Part shown: positions 7,224 through 15,174 of the stretch, piece after piece
Layout: each line of letters starts with the position of its first letter
How positions within the stretch are numbered: the first letter of the stretch is position 1
Source: a candidate division BRC1 bacterium ADurb.Bin183
GTDB lineage: Bacteria; Sumerlaeota; Sumerlaeia; MWCT01
Assembly (NCBI GenBank): GCA_002070185.1
Contig: MWCT01000015.1
Coordinates: forward strand, 1 to 64,000
Reading direction: 5' to 3'
DNA length: 64,000 nucleotides
Made by a program: the position numbers and the translations under genes
Notes under the pieces: generated by a model
Seen by the model: only the letters and a program-made list of their open reading frames with translations
What the model was told of the DNA's origin: nothing
Databases searched by the model: none

Positions 7224-9029
7224 TTAAGCGCGGGAGCGCCCCGCCAAAAGAAGCAATTCCTGAATGCGCCGCTCAACGGCGAGTTTGTCCATGTCCCGAA
7301 AGGGCGGCGGCAGAAAGCGGTCGTCCGTGCATTCCTTGACGGCGTTCAAATCCATCAGCTCCAAAAGGGCTGTATGCGCGGAGGGACGGAACTCATCCAG
7401 AATCTTTGCAAGGATGTCCTTGATGGGTTGCTGCGGCTGGCATTCAGGTTGAACCTCAAACTCGCGCACGGCGCGGATGAGCAAACCTTCTATTTCGTTG
7501 CCGCTGATGGGTTCTTTGAAATGAAGCGGCGGGATATCCTCCGCCTTCAAATCGAGTTTCGCCTTTTTGCCCATGGCAATAAAAAGGTCGCGGATCTCAT
7601 CCTCCTTTGTTGGCGGGAAAAGAGGGATGTGCACATCAAGGCGCCCCTGCCGTTTCAAATCCACCTCAAGCAAATCTGGGCGGCTGGTGGCAAAAATCCA
7701 GAGAATTTTGCCGCGCTGTTTTGTATCGGACATTTCCTTTGCAAGCATTCCGTAGATTCGCCCCGAAAGACCGGAGTCCCCTTCGCCCGCGTCGCGGCGT
7801 CCCGTCGCTTGGTCCGCCTCGTCAATAAAAACCACCACCTGCCCCAAGGCGCGCAAGATGTGGAATATTTTTTCCAGATTGCCTTCTGTGGCGCCCACCC
7901 ATTTTTCGCGGAAATTTTTCATTGCCACAAATGGGATGCCGCACTCGCCGGCGAAACATTCAATAAGATAGGTCTTGCCCGTGCCGATGCGCCCGCAGAT
8001 TAAATAACCCATCGGAATCGCCCGCAGGGCGCCCCGCTTCAAAAGCTGCGCATCCTGCCGAAGCCACTTCTTCGCCTCCACATGCCCCGCCACATCGTCC
8101 AGCGTGTGTTTTGATTCGATGAACTCAATCAGCCCGAAGGCTTCCTTTTCGATTATCTCCCGCTTCACTTGCGTCAGATATTTTTGCGTGATTTTTTCAT
8201 TCTTCTTGATAGCGCGCATGAGAAGCGTTTTGACGTTGATGCGGCTCAAACCCACGAGCCGTTCCGCCATTGCTTCCAGCGGGATTTCGGAGACCTCCTC
8301 CGCCTTTTTTTCGTCTTTCAAAAGGAACTTTAGGTATTCTTCAATCTCGTCTCTATCCGGCAGGCTAATAGCCACTTTTGCGCTGTATGGACTTTCCACA
8401 ATCATCTTGTTCAGGTCGGATAAATTTTCCGTGAGCAGCGTCGTGATGATGTTGCAATCCTGCAGCACAGGGTCTTTTGCCCAGTTGAGAATCTTGACCA
8501 GATTGCAGGCGATTTCGCTGTAGATATAAAGCGACTCGCCAGCCGGCGCGATGAAATTCGCATAATCAATCACAACCGCAACCGAACGCGCCGCCGGCAG
8601 GTTCGGCGTCCGCGCCACGGCGGCGATGTTGTTGATGAATCGGTCAATCAGCTCCAGCGCCTTCGTCGGGTCGCGCGGCAGAAGCCCCGGCGAATCCAGC
8701 GCCTGCGCGGCGTTTTTATAGACGCCCGCATCGCCCGCAAACCGCGAGCCGTGAAAACCGTCAAACACCTCAAGATATTTTTGAAAATGCTCCATCCCTT
8801 TGGGTATTGTAATCCCCTTGCCCCTGTCGTAAAAAATCACCACATCAAAGGGGATGAAAAGAACATCCGTCATAAACTGCCGCAGCGGGACAAAATCCGT
8901 CCCGCCGCCATTGCTCTTGACAGGGACAAGGTCGTGGATGCTGCCGGAAACGACAAACTGGCTGATGGTCTCCGAGCGGAAGATATCCTTCATATCCTGC
9001 GCCCATTTGGGCAGTGCTATGGGAGACAT
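7224..9029 (-). CDS. AAA ATPase of the PspA/ABC-transporter gene cluster
   Basis: This 601-aa protein has one classical AAA module in its C-terminal half. Walker A GRIGTGKT is at 346-353, Walker B VVVFIDEADQ ends with E404, and a sensor-1-like IFATSRPDLL and the arginine-rich RQGRLDVHI follow. The N-terminal 300 residues look like a degenerate P-loop domain: VAVVIDYANF resembles a Walker B strand, but no Walker A is visible. AAA proteins of this type remodel protein assemblies. It is the last gene of a six-gene unit that starts with PspA/IM30, so an attractive but unproven idea is that it disassembles PspA polymers, as Vps4 does for ESCRT-III. AAGGA precedes the ATG. Confidence 0.85.
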   Translation of the reverse strand: MSPIALPKWAQDMKDIFRSETISQFVVSGSIHDLVPVKSNGGGTDFVPLRQFMTDVLFIPFDVVIFYDRGKGITIPKGMEHFQKYLEVFDGFHGSRFAGDAGVYKNAAQALDSPGLLPRDPTKALELIDRFINNIAAVARTPNLPAARSVAVVIDYANFIAPAGESLYIYSEIACNLVKILNWAKDPVLQDCNIITTLLTENLSDLNKMIVESPYSAKVAISLPDRDEIEEYLKFLLKDEKKAEEVSEIPLEAMAERLVGLSRINVKTLLMRAIKKNEKITQKYLTQVKREIIEKEAFGLIEFIESKHTLDDVAGHVEAKKWLRQDAQLLKRGALRAIPMGYLICGRIGTGKTYLIECFAGECGIPFVAMKNFREKWVGATEGNLEKIFHILRALGQVVVFIDEADQATGRRDAGEGDSGLSGRIYGMLAKEMSDTKQRGKILWIFATSRPDLLEVDLKRQGRLDVHIPLFPPTKEDEIRDLFIAMGKKAKLDLKAEDIPPLHFKEPISGNEIEGLLIRAVREFEVQPECQPQQPIKDILAKILDEFRPSAHTALLELMDLNAVKECTDDRFLPPPFRDMDKLAVERRIQELLLLAGRSRA

Positions 9030-9053
9030 GGCAATATTCCTTGAAGTGTTAAT

Positions 9054-9977
9054 TTATTGCTTTTCCATTTTCGGCGGCGCCGGCGGCGGCGCGGTTTTTT
9101 TTGCCTGCGGTTCAGTCGTCATTGTATCAAAGCGGGGAGCAACCGGCGAAATCGGCGGCTCGCCCTCTTCCAGCGAGCTGAAAAACTCCGCATGCTCCCG
9201 CATCCACGCCGCTGTTCCCTGAAGCGATTGCACCACGTTGTCCACACGCATCGAGAGCAATTCGGGATTGCGGCTCAGCGCCGTCTCCTCAGCTATCAGG
9301 CTGATTTGCTTCTCGATGCGCTCCAGTTCCGCCTCCGTCACGCTCAAACTTTCCCGAGCCTTTTGAAGATTTTCCACGCGCCGCATTTGAATATCAATCG
9401 AGCCTTTGAGCGAGCGATACACCGTTGAGCTTTCGTTTTCCTTTTCCATGCGCGCCTTGATAGCCGCCATGTCCCGCTCGATTTCCGCCGCATTCACCTT
9501 GCCGATAATCTCCAAAATATTTTTGCGCGAATCAAGGAGGGTTATGAATATTCTCAGGAGTTGATTGAGCCCTTCCATTTTGAAATTTTTCACGCTGGAA
9601 AAAACGTCCGCATCTTTCCCGCCAGCGCTTTCTATCTCGCGGCAAAGGCTTAAAAGGTTTCCATATCGCTTCTGCGAATTAACATCCAATCCTGAAAGAA
9701 TCCCCTGCTGGCGTTGCTGCCAGTCTTCCTTCACCTCTTTGAGGCTTGTGGCGCGGACAAAATTCTGGAAACGCCGGCTGCTCGTCAGAAACAATAAATA
9801 TGCGCATTCGTAAGCAAGCCCTAAAAACCATAAACCCGGGCAACCGATTCCAAGAATGCCAAACCCCGCAAGGAGATATTTATTAATCGGCATTTTCCCC
9901 ATGCCGGGCAGCCGCACCTTCAGATGAAATGCCGCTTTCACAATATCCCAAAATGTCAGATTTTCACGGGGCATCAT
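9054..9977 (-). CDS. Membrane-anchored coiled-coil protein of unknown family
   Basis: This 307-aa protein has one or two hydrophobic segments near residues 31-60 (YLLAGFGILGIGCPGLWFLG and YECAYLLFL). A long charged helical region follows (about 75-260) with heptad-like stretches such as RRVENLQKARESLSVTEAEL, then a Pro/Lys-rich tail (KKTAPPPAPPKMEK). I do not recognise a family. It lies between the ABC ATPase and the AAA ATPase on the same strand with short gaps, so it may be a membrane adaptor linking PspA or the AAA protein to the transporter. PspB/PspC-like identity was considered, but no motif supports it. Confidence 0.75.
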   Translation of the reverse strand: MMPRENLTFWDIVKAAFHLKVRLPGMGKMPINKYLLAGFGILGIGCPGLWFLGLAYECAYLLFLTSSRRFQNFVRATSLKEVKEDWQQRQQGILSGLDVNSQKRYGNLLSLCREIESAGGKDADVFSSVKNFKMEGLNQLLRIFITLLDSRKNILEIIGKVNAAEIERDMAAIKARMEKENESSTVYRSLKGSIDIQMRRVENLQKARESLSVTEAELERIEKQISLIAEETALSRNPELLSMRVDNVVQSLQGTAAWMREHAEFFSSLEEGEPPISPVAPRFDTMTTEPQAKKTAPPPAPPKMEKQ

Positions 9978-10046
9978 AGCCAGCCATCATTGAAGCCGTC
10001 AGTCATTAGAAAAAAATTTGCGGCTTCTTTAACAATCCGTAATTCG

Positions 10047-10907
10047 CTATTCTTTTTTGCTTTTTTGTATCTTCATAAACTCTTCGGCGACTTCGTCCAC
10101 GATGGCTTGAAACGACGGCTCTTTCTGGCGTTTAATCGGCGACTCGCCCTGAGCAGGCAGCGGCAAGTCGTTGAACTCTTTCACAATTTTCCCCGGCGCT
10201 TTCGAAAAAAGCCAAACCCGATCGCCCAGATAAACCGCCTCCGCAATTGAGTGCGTTACCAAGAACACAGTCGCCTCGTGGGAATACCACAACTCCACAA
10301 GCAGACGCTGCATCTCCAAGCGCGTCGGTTCGTCCAGCGCCGAAAAAGGTTCGTCCATCAGGAGAATTCGCGGCTTGAGCGCAAGGCTGCGGGCGATGGC
10401 AACCCGCTGTTGCTGCCCGCCCGAAAGCTGGCACGGGTATTTGTGTTCATGCCCCGCCAGCCCCACCTTGCCAACCCAGTCCATCGCCATATCGCGGATT
10501 TCCGCATCCGAAAGTTTCATTTCAGCCTTGTTTATTTTCAAACCAAAACTCACATTTTCTAAAACGGTCATGTGCGGAAAGGAGCTGTATTTCTGGAACA
10601 CCATCCCCCTGTCTTTGCCGGGACCTTTGATGTTCTGCCCCCGCACAAAAATCTCGCCCGTTGTCTGCGGATACACGCCATGGAAACCCGCCAGAAGGTT
10701 CAGCATGGTGGACTTGCCGCAGCCCGATGGACCCAGAATGGTTATCAGCTCTCCGCGGCGCGGCAAATCTTCAATCCGAAAATTCAAACCGTCCAAAGCC
10801 TTAAATTCAAGAGATGTGCCCATATTGAAAATCTTGCTCACATTCTTGAATTCCACAACAGGCGCAACGGGAAGCAGCCCGCCGCCTTGATTCAGAATAT
10901 TTTCCAT
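10047..10907 (-). CDS. ABC transporter ATP-binding protein, nitrate/sulfonate/taurine type
   Basis: This is a 286-aa nucleotide-binding subunit. It has Walker A GPSGCGKST (59-67), signature LSGGQQQR, Walker B RILLMDEPFSALD and the switch His in VFLVTHS. The closest well-known relatives are SsuB/TauB/NrtD. The start is placed at 10907, where ATG shares one base with the permease stop (TGATG) and AGGAG lies 7 bases upstream; an ATG 10 codons earlier would overlap the permease. It would couple ATP hydrolysis to transport with the permease and the SBP-OmpA protein encoded just upstream. In this cluster the substrate is unknown. Confidence 0.93.
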   Translation of the reverse strand: MENILNQGGGLLPVAPVVEFKNVSKIFNMGTSLEFKALDGLNFRIEDLPRRGELITILGPSGCGKSTMLNLLAGFHGVYPQTTGEIFVRGQNIKGPGKDRGMVFQKYSSFPHMTVLENVSFGLKINKAEMKLSDAEIRDMAMDWVGKVGLAGHEHKYPCQLSGGQQQRVAIARSLALKPRILLMDEPFSALDEPTRLEMQRLLVELWYSHEATVFLVTHSIAEAVYLGDRVWLFSKAPGKIVKEFNDLPLPAQGESPIKRQKEPSFQAIVDEVAEEFMKIQKSKKE

Positions 10908-11719
10908 CAACGCTCCTGATAGGGAAAAAGCCGGCAACCCAGCCGAACCCAGATTTTATCCGTCACATAAGCAATTAAGACAATCACAAGAAGAACAAGA
11001 TAGATGTGTTCGCGGGGACCCCGCCGCTGCGCCACGATGATAATATGCCCCAGCCCTCTGTCCGCGGCGACCATCTCCGCCAGAATAATGTAAGTCCAGC
11101 CGATGCCGAAACCCAGCCGCATCGCGTGAAAAATCTTCGGCATCGAAACCCCGAGAAATATATCCTTCAAAATATGCCGCGTCCGCGCCCCCAGCGTCAG
11201 CGCCGTTTGAAGATATACATTATCCACTTCCTCTATGGCTTTGACAAACATCGGAAGCAGATACACAATAAACGCCAGCGCCAAAAACATAATCTTTTGC
11301 AATTCGCCAATGCCAAAAAGACTCATCGTCAGCGGAATCAGAGCCGGTATCGGCGTATAGGCGCCAAAAATTGTCAGCGGATCAAATAACGCTTTAATCC
11401 TTGTGAAGGAGCCCATCAAAACCCCAAGAGGAAAGGCGACCGCCAGTCCCACAAGAAATCCTAAAACGACCCGCACCGCGCTTGCCAGCGCGCTCCGGCT
11501 CAACTCCGCCTCGAACCACAAGCTCTTGATGGAAAGAACCACCTCCCACGGCGAGGGCAAAATCAACGGGGATATAACGCGGTGTTCCGCCGGTCCTGCT
11601 GTGACCGCCGCCCAAGCCTCCAAAAGCAAAATAATCGGGATAACGCCGAGAATTATCCTCTTTTTCAGAGGCATCTCATCCCGAATCATTAGAATGTCTT
11701 CAAAAATAGTATTCTTCAT
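10907..11719 (-). CDS. ABC transporter permease, SsuC/TauC-like
   Basis: This 270-aa inner-membrane permease has about six hydrophobic segments and the EAA loop region (TLGARTRHILKDIFLGVSMP), which docks onto the ATPase. The SsuC/TauC family usually forms a homodimer with two ATPases and a periplasmic or anchored binding protein, importing sulfonates, nitrate-like anions or pyrimidine precursors. It is transcribed directly after the SBP-OmpA gene (37-base gap), and its stop overlaps the start of the ATPase gene, so the transporter is complete. Specificity cannot be deduced. Confidence 0.92.
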   Translation of the reverse strand: MKNTIFEDILMIRDEMPLKKRIILGVIPIILLLEAWAAVTAGPAEHRVISPLILPSPWEVVLSIKSLWFEAELSRSALASAVRVVLGFLVGLAVAFPLGVLMGSFTRIKALFDPLTIFGAYTPIPALIPLTMSLFGIGELQKIMFLALAFIVYLLPMFVKAIEEVDNVYLQTALTLGARTRHILKDIFLGVSMPKIFHAMRLGFGIGWTYIILAEMVAADRGLGHIIIVAQRRGPREHIYLVLLVIVLIAYVTDKIWVRLGCRLFPYQER

Positions 11720-11756
11720 TTGCCTATCATTTTTTAATTTTATAATTTGCTATTGC

Positions 11757-13541
11757 TTATTTTTCCGGCGGAAAGATGGAAATCTCCACGCGGCGGTTCA
11801 GCGTCTGATTCATCGGGTCGGAAGGATCCGCCGGAACATCCCACGCCTTGCCGGAAACCACGAATTTATTCGGATCAAAACTATATTGTTTGATAAGGGC
11901 ATTCTTAACAGCGTTGGCGCGATCCTGAGAAAGTTTTTCCACTTCGCTGCGCGGAACCGAGCCCTTCATCGAACTATCCGTATGCCCCACCACCGCGATA
12001 ACCGCGCGTTCATATTGTCCAGAAAGACGGGCGACTTTTTCCAGCGTGGCGGCGGCGTTTGGATCATAGAGCGTGTTCTGTATAATGTTGCCCAGCTCGT
12101 CATGCTGCGGTTCGAATATGTTGGCGGAGTTGGGATAAAAATTGATGCGGATGGTCTGCGTGATAATCGGCTTTTCCGCCGAGACCTTGCTGTATGAAAT
12201 CGGGGAAAAACTCGTGATGTATTCATTTTTCATATCCGCAAACGCGCCCTTCTCGTCCAGTTTTTTAATAACGGAAAAATCCATCACCTCATCAAAGCGC
12301 ACCGGCGTTCCGAGCAGCCCCAGTTCTTTATAGACAAACGTGATATTCTTCCATGTGCGCTCAAAATTAGTCGGGGAATTGGCGTTCATGAAAAAATCTT
12401 TGTTCTCCGCAAAGTTGGTTGTATGGGCGTCCTCAATCATCCCCTTGACATCGTCCACGCTCATACCATAGCCCTCCGCCATCCACTGGAGCGCCTTGCT
12501 TTTGAGGGTGTCATCCTTCAAAAGCCTCACGCCTTCAAAGATGCCCGCCACGAGCCCCTCGATAATATCGGGATGGTCTTTGCCGAAATCAGCGCGCGCC
12601 GCCCAGACGTCGGCAATCAATTTATTCGCCTCTGCGGTTGTGGTCAGGATGCGCGTATTCTTCACATTTTCCGGTATCTTGTAGATATCCGGCGCCCATG
12701 AGACGCAGGCGTCAATCTTGGGGTCGGAAACAAAAGCCGCCGCCGCCTCAAAGGCTGTGGCGGTATATTTGTGCGTCACCTCGCTGGGTTGAATTCCCGC
12801 ATTCAAAAGAAGGTTGTTGATGAAATATTGCGAAGGACTATTTTGCGCATAGACAATGGTCTTGCGTTTCAAATCGCGAACCGAGCTGATGTTGCTCCGC
12901 ACCACAATGCCGTCGCCGCCGTTCGACCAGTCAACCTGCTGGTAGATGCGGGGAGCCGTGCGCGAATCCTTCATCAGCTCCGGCGCAAAAAGAACCATCA
13001 TATCCAGCGTGCCCCAAAGGACGTGGCTGTTGCCGGAGGCAAAAGCGTCGCGCGCCGCAACAGGATCGTCAATCAGTTTCAAATTCACCTTGAAGCCGTA
13101 TTTCTTGAAAAAAACGCTCTCCTCGTTTGGGGCAAAGCCGTTATTCGCCGCCACAATGGGAAGCCAGCCTATCCAAACATTTATCGGGAACTGGACAACC
13201 TTTTCTTTCTCGTCCCATTTGTAATTGCTGACGCCTTTGACTGGCGGTAGTTTTTCCTGCGGAACATATTTATATTCCGAAACGGTTGTGATGCCCGTGG
13301 GGTCAATCGCCTCCGCCGCTTTTTCCGTCGAGGACTGGGCGGGATGCTGCCCAGCTCCCGCCGGCGATTGCGGTTTTTGCTGGCGCGCAAAATCGTCCAG
13401 ATTCACGCTTTTTTGAGACTTCGCTTTTGGAAAAAGCGTGTCTTTGAAAAAATACCCTGCTAAAACGATGCAACCAATAATAAAGAGAATCCCAACCGCT
13501 TTTCCAAATCGGGTGGGTCCGATTGGCTGTCCGTTGCTCAT
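11757..13541 (-). CDS. ABC substrate-binding protein fused to an OmpA peptidoglycan-binding domain
   Basis: This 594-aa fusion has a short cytoplasmic tail, one membrane helix (about residues 14-32, VGILFIIGCIVLAGYFF), a flexible Pro/Gln linker, then an NMT1/SsuA-type solute-binding domain (about 75-440). From about 460 an OmpA C-terminal domain follows, with INFYPNSANIF, GHTDSS, LSQDRANAVKNAL and NRRVEISI. The OmpA domain normally clamps diaminopimelate of peptidoglycan. The sensor or transporter would therefore be tethered both to the inner membrane and to the wall. The start at 13541 follows AAGGAGG at ideal spacing; the upstream start at 13568 has none. Databases hold similar fusions annotated as phosphate-binding/OmpA proteins, but the ligand is untested. 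Confidence 0.9.
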   Translation of the reverse strand: MSNGQPIGPTRFGKAVGILFIIGCIVLAGYFFKDTLFPKAKSQKSVNLDDFARQQKPQSPAGAGQHPAQSSTEKAAEAIDPTGITTVSEYKYVPQEKLPPVKGVSNYKWDEKEKVVQFPINVWIGWLPIVAANNGFAPNEESVFFKKYGFKVNLKLIDDPVAARDAFASGNSHVLWGTLDMMVLFAPELMKDSRTAPRIYQQVDWSNGGDGIVVRSNISSVRDLKRKTIVYAQNSPSQYFINNLLLNAGIQPSEVTHKYTATAFEAAAAFVSDPKIDACVSWAPDIYKIPENVKNTRILTTTAEANKLIADVWAARADFGKDHPDIIEGLVAGIFEGVRLLKDDTLKSKALQWMAEGYGMSVDDVKGMIEDAHTTNFAENKDFFMNANSPTNFERTWKNITFVYKELGLLGTPVRFDEVMDFSVIKKLDEKGAFADMKNEYITSFSPISYSKVSAEKPIITQTIRINFYPNSANIFEPQHDELGNIIQNTLYDPNAAATLEKVARLSGQYERAVIAVVGHTDSSMKGSVPRSEVEKLSQDRANAVKNALIKQYSFDPNKFVVSGKAWDVPADPSDPMNQTLNRRVEISIFPPEK

Positions 13542-13589
13542 CTCATTCCTCCTTGCTTTTATTATCAATGGTCCATTTTCAATATTCGA

Positions 13590-14342
13590 TTATTGAGTTG
13601 TCTTCGGTCCCAAATCCTTCTGCGGCAGCGGCTGGGACTCGGCGGCGGGTTTCTCTGCGGCGGGCGAGACAAAGCCGTAGCTTGCCTCAAATTCCGCCAG
13701 CGCCTGTTCGGCGAGAGCGGCTTGTTCCGCTTCCTTCATCTCAATCTTTCTCGTGTCAATGCCGCTTGCGGCGACGCGAGCTCGTCCGGCGGCTTTGTCT
13801 CGGCGTTCGTTTAGGTATTCCTCAAGACGGTTGAGCGTATCGCCGGAGTTCCCGACGCCGGTAATCATCCCTTTTGCCATCTCTTGGAGCTCCGCCTGCG
13901 CCTCCATCATCTCCGCCTCGGAGATCAGCCGTTTGAGTTTTTCGATTTTTTCCTGCGCCTCCTGAACGGAAACATCGCGCGCCTTTTCCATCTTTTTGAA
14001 CGAGGCGTCTGCGGCTTCAAGTTGCTGTCGGTTTTCTTCCAGCTGCTCTTTGACGGTCTGAAGTTCTAACGCCATCTGACCTGCAATCGCGCGGTTGCCC
14101 GCCTTGATATTCGCCGAAATCCGCGCCGTCAGTTCCCGCTCTTTCTGTTCCAGATTTTTCACTTGGCGCATCAGCCGCTCGATAAAACCCGCCTGCGATG
14201 CCAGACTGTCATTGAACTTGCCAATCTGCTTGCGCAGATTCTCCTTTTCCGCCTCAATCAAGGCGCGGGGATTTTCGCGCTCCAACCCGGAGATAAAAAG
14301 ACTTAAAAAACCGCGTATAAGATTTGACAGTCGTTTGAACAT
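13590..14342 (-). CDS. PspA/IM30 (Vipp1) family membrane-stress protein
   Basis: This 250-aa, almost wholly helical protein begins MFKRLSNLIRGFLSLFISGL, an amphipathic helix typical of PspA/IM30, followed by long coiled coils (about 25-190). It ends with a linker and an acidic tail. The family is the bacterial branch of the ESCRT-III superfamily: it polymerises on stressed inner membranes and limits proton leakage or remodels bilayers. It is the first gene of the cluster running down to 7224. No PspF, PspB or PspC gene is visible, so regulation differs from the enterobacterial system. The start at 14342 fits the family N-terminus; a start 10 codons earlier adds unrelated residues. Confidence 0.9.
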   Translation of the reverse strand: MFKRLSNLIRGFLSLFISGLERENPRALIEAEKENLRKQIGKFNDSLASQAGFIERLMRQVKNLEQKERELTARISANIKAGNRAIAGQMALELQTVKEQLEENRQQLEAADASFKKMEKARDVSVQEAQEKIEKLKRLISEAEMMEAQAELQEMAKGMITGVGNSGDTLNRLEEYLNERRDKAAGRARVAASGIDTRKIEMKEAEQAALAEQALAEFEASYGFVSPAAEKPAAESQPLPQKDLGPKTTQ

Positions 14343-14425
14343 GATAAAGAGCCCCCTTTTTTTCCCATTCATATACGAATCAATAGAGATTTTGTAGTTG
14401 CTATCGCCGCTAAATCAAGCTAAAT

Positions 14426-14453
14426 GCGACAGACGTCGAAAGCTCTTTGTCGC
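14426..14453 (-). terminator. Weak hairpin between helicase operon and pspA
   Basis: Arms of six bases (GCGACA and TGTCGC) flank a 16-base loop immediately after the stop of the 14455 gene, in the 112-base gap before pspA. There is only a short T-run after it. It could be a weak terminator or nothing. Confidence 0.25.
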
Positions 14454-14454
14454 T

Positions 14455-15174
14455 TTATTCAAGCACCTGAACCTGCCCCGGCGTTGCGTCCAGTTGCAAC
14501 CCTTGACCTGAAAAGGTTTTTATCAGCGCATCCGCGCGCTTTTTTCCCAACGGCTTTGATAAGGCGCGGACAATGGAGCTCCGATGAAAAGAAATCTGCT
14601 GACGTTCCACTTTTTGCTCGGGCCAGACCTCTTCATCAATGATGCGGTAGGAGACCATTTCGCCCGGACGTTGCGCCAACGAAAGCAGCAGCTGCCAAGG
14701 CAGCGAGGTCAGCCGAACCCGCGCGCCATTGCATATCACAAAACCCGGCTCCGACTTGCGAATAATCAAAAACGGTTCGCTGTTGCGGCTCTCATCTGCC
14801 GGTTGCGACTGAATAACCTCCGGCTCTTTAGCCTCTTTTTCGGTTGAATCGCCCTCAGGCAAATCCGCAAGCAGCGCATCCGCCACGGCGCGCGGAAGCA
14901 GCGCGCGCAGACGCTCCGCATCCGCCCCGCGCAAAGATTCGGGAGTGTTATATCCCTCATAGATTAGCGCCTGAAGATGAATGCGCTCCAACCCCTCCGC
15001 GCGCAAAAGCGCCAATTCCGCCCCGTCGTCGCCAACGCCCGCCTGCACCCGCAGGGCAAGGCGCATGAGCGCCGACGCAATATCTTTCGGCAAACCGAGC
15101 GCATCGGCAATGGACGCCCCGCTCACAATCAGCCACGCAAAATGCTCAGCAAGTTTCGCCATCGTCCCAGCCAT
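14455..15174 (-). CDS. Helicase partner with helix-hairpin-helix and winged-helix regions
   Basis: This 239-aa protein is not a close match to a named family. Residues about 58-102 (EGLERIHLQALIYEGYNTP to LPRAVADAL) resemble the helix-hairpin-helix found at the C-terminus of Hel308/Ski2 helicases. A charged linker follows, then a winged-helix-like domain from about 140 (PWQLLLSLAQRPGEMVSY, then VWPEQKVERQQISFHRSSIVRAL), as in OmpR-type DNA-binding domains. The gene overlaps the end of the helicase gene by 29 bases, implying tight co-translation. It may supply the DNA-binding tail that the helicase lacks. The start is chosen for GAGG 7 bases upstream. Confidence 0.7.
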   Translation of the reverse strand: MAGTMAKLAEHFAWLIVSGASIADALGLPKDIASALMRLALRVQAGVGDDGAELALLRAEGLERIHLQALIYEGYNTPESLRGADAERLRALLPRAVADALLADLPEGDSTEKEAKEPEVIQSQPADESRNSEPFLIIRKSEPGFVICNGARVRLTSLPWQLLLSLAQRPGEMVSYRIIDEEVWPEQKVERQQISFHRSSIVRALSKPLGKKRADALIKTFSGQGLQLDATPGQVQVLE

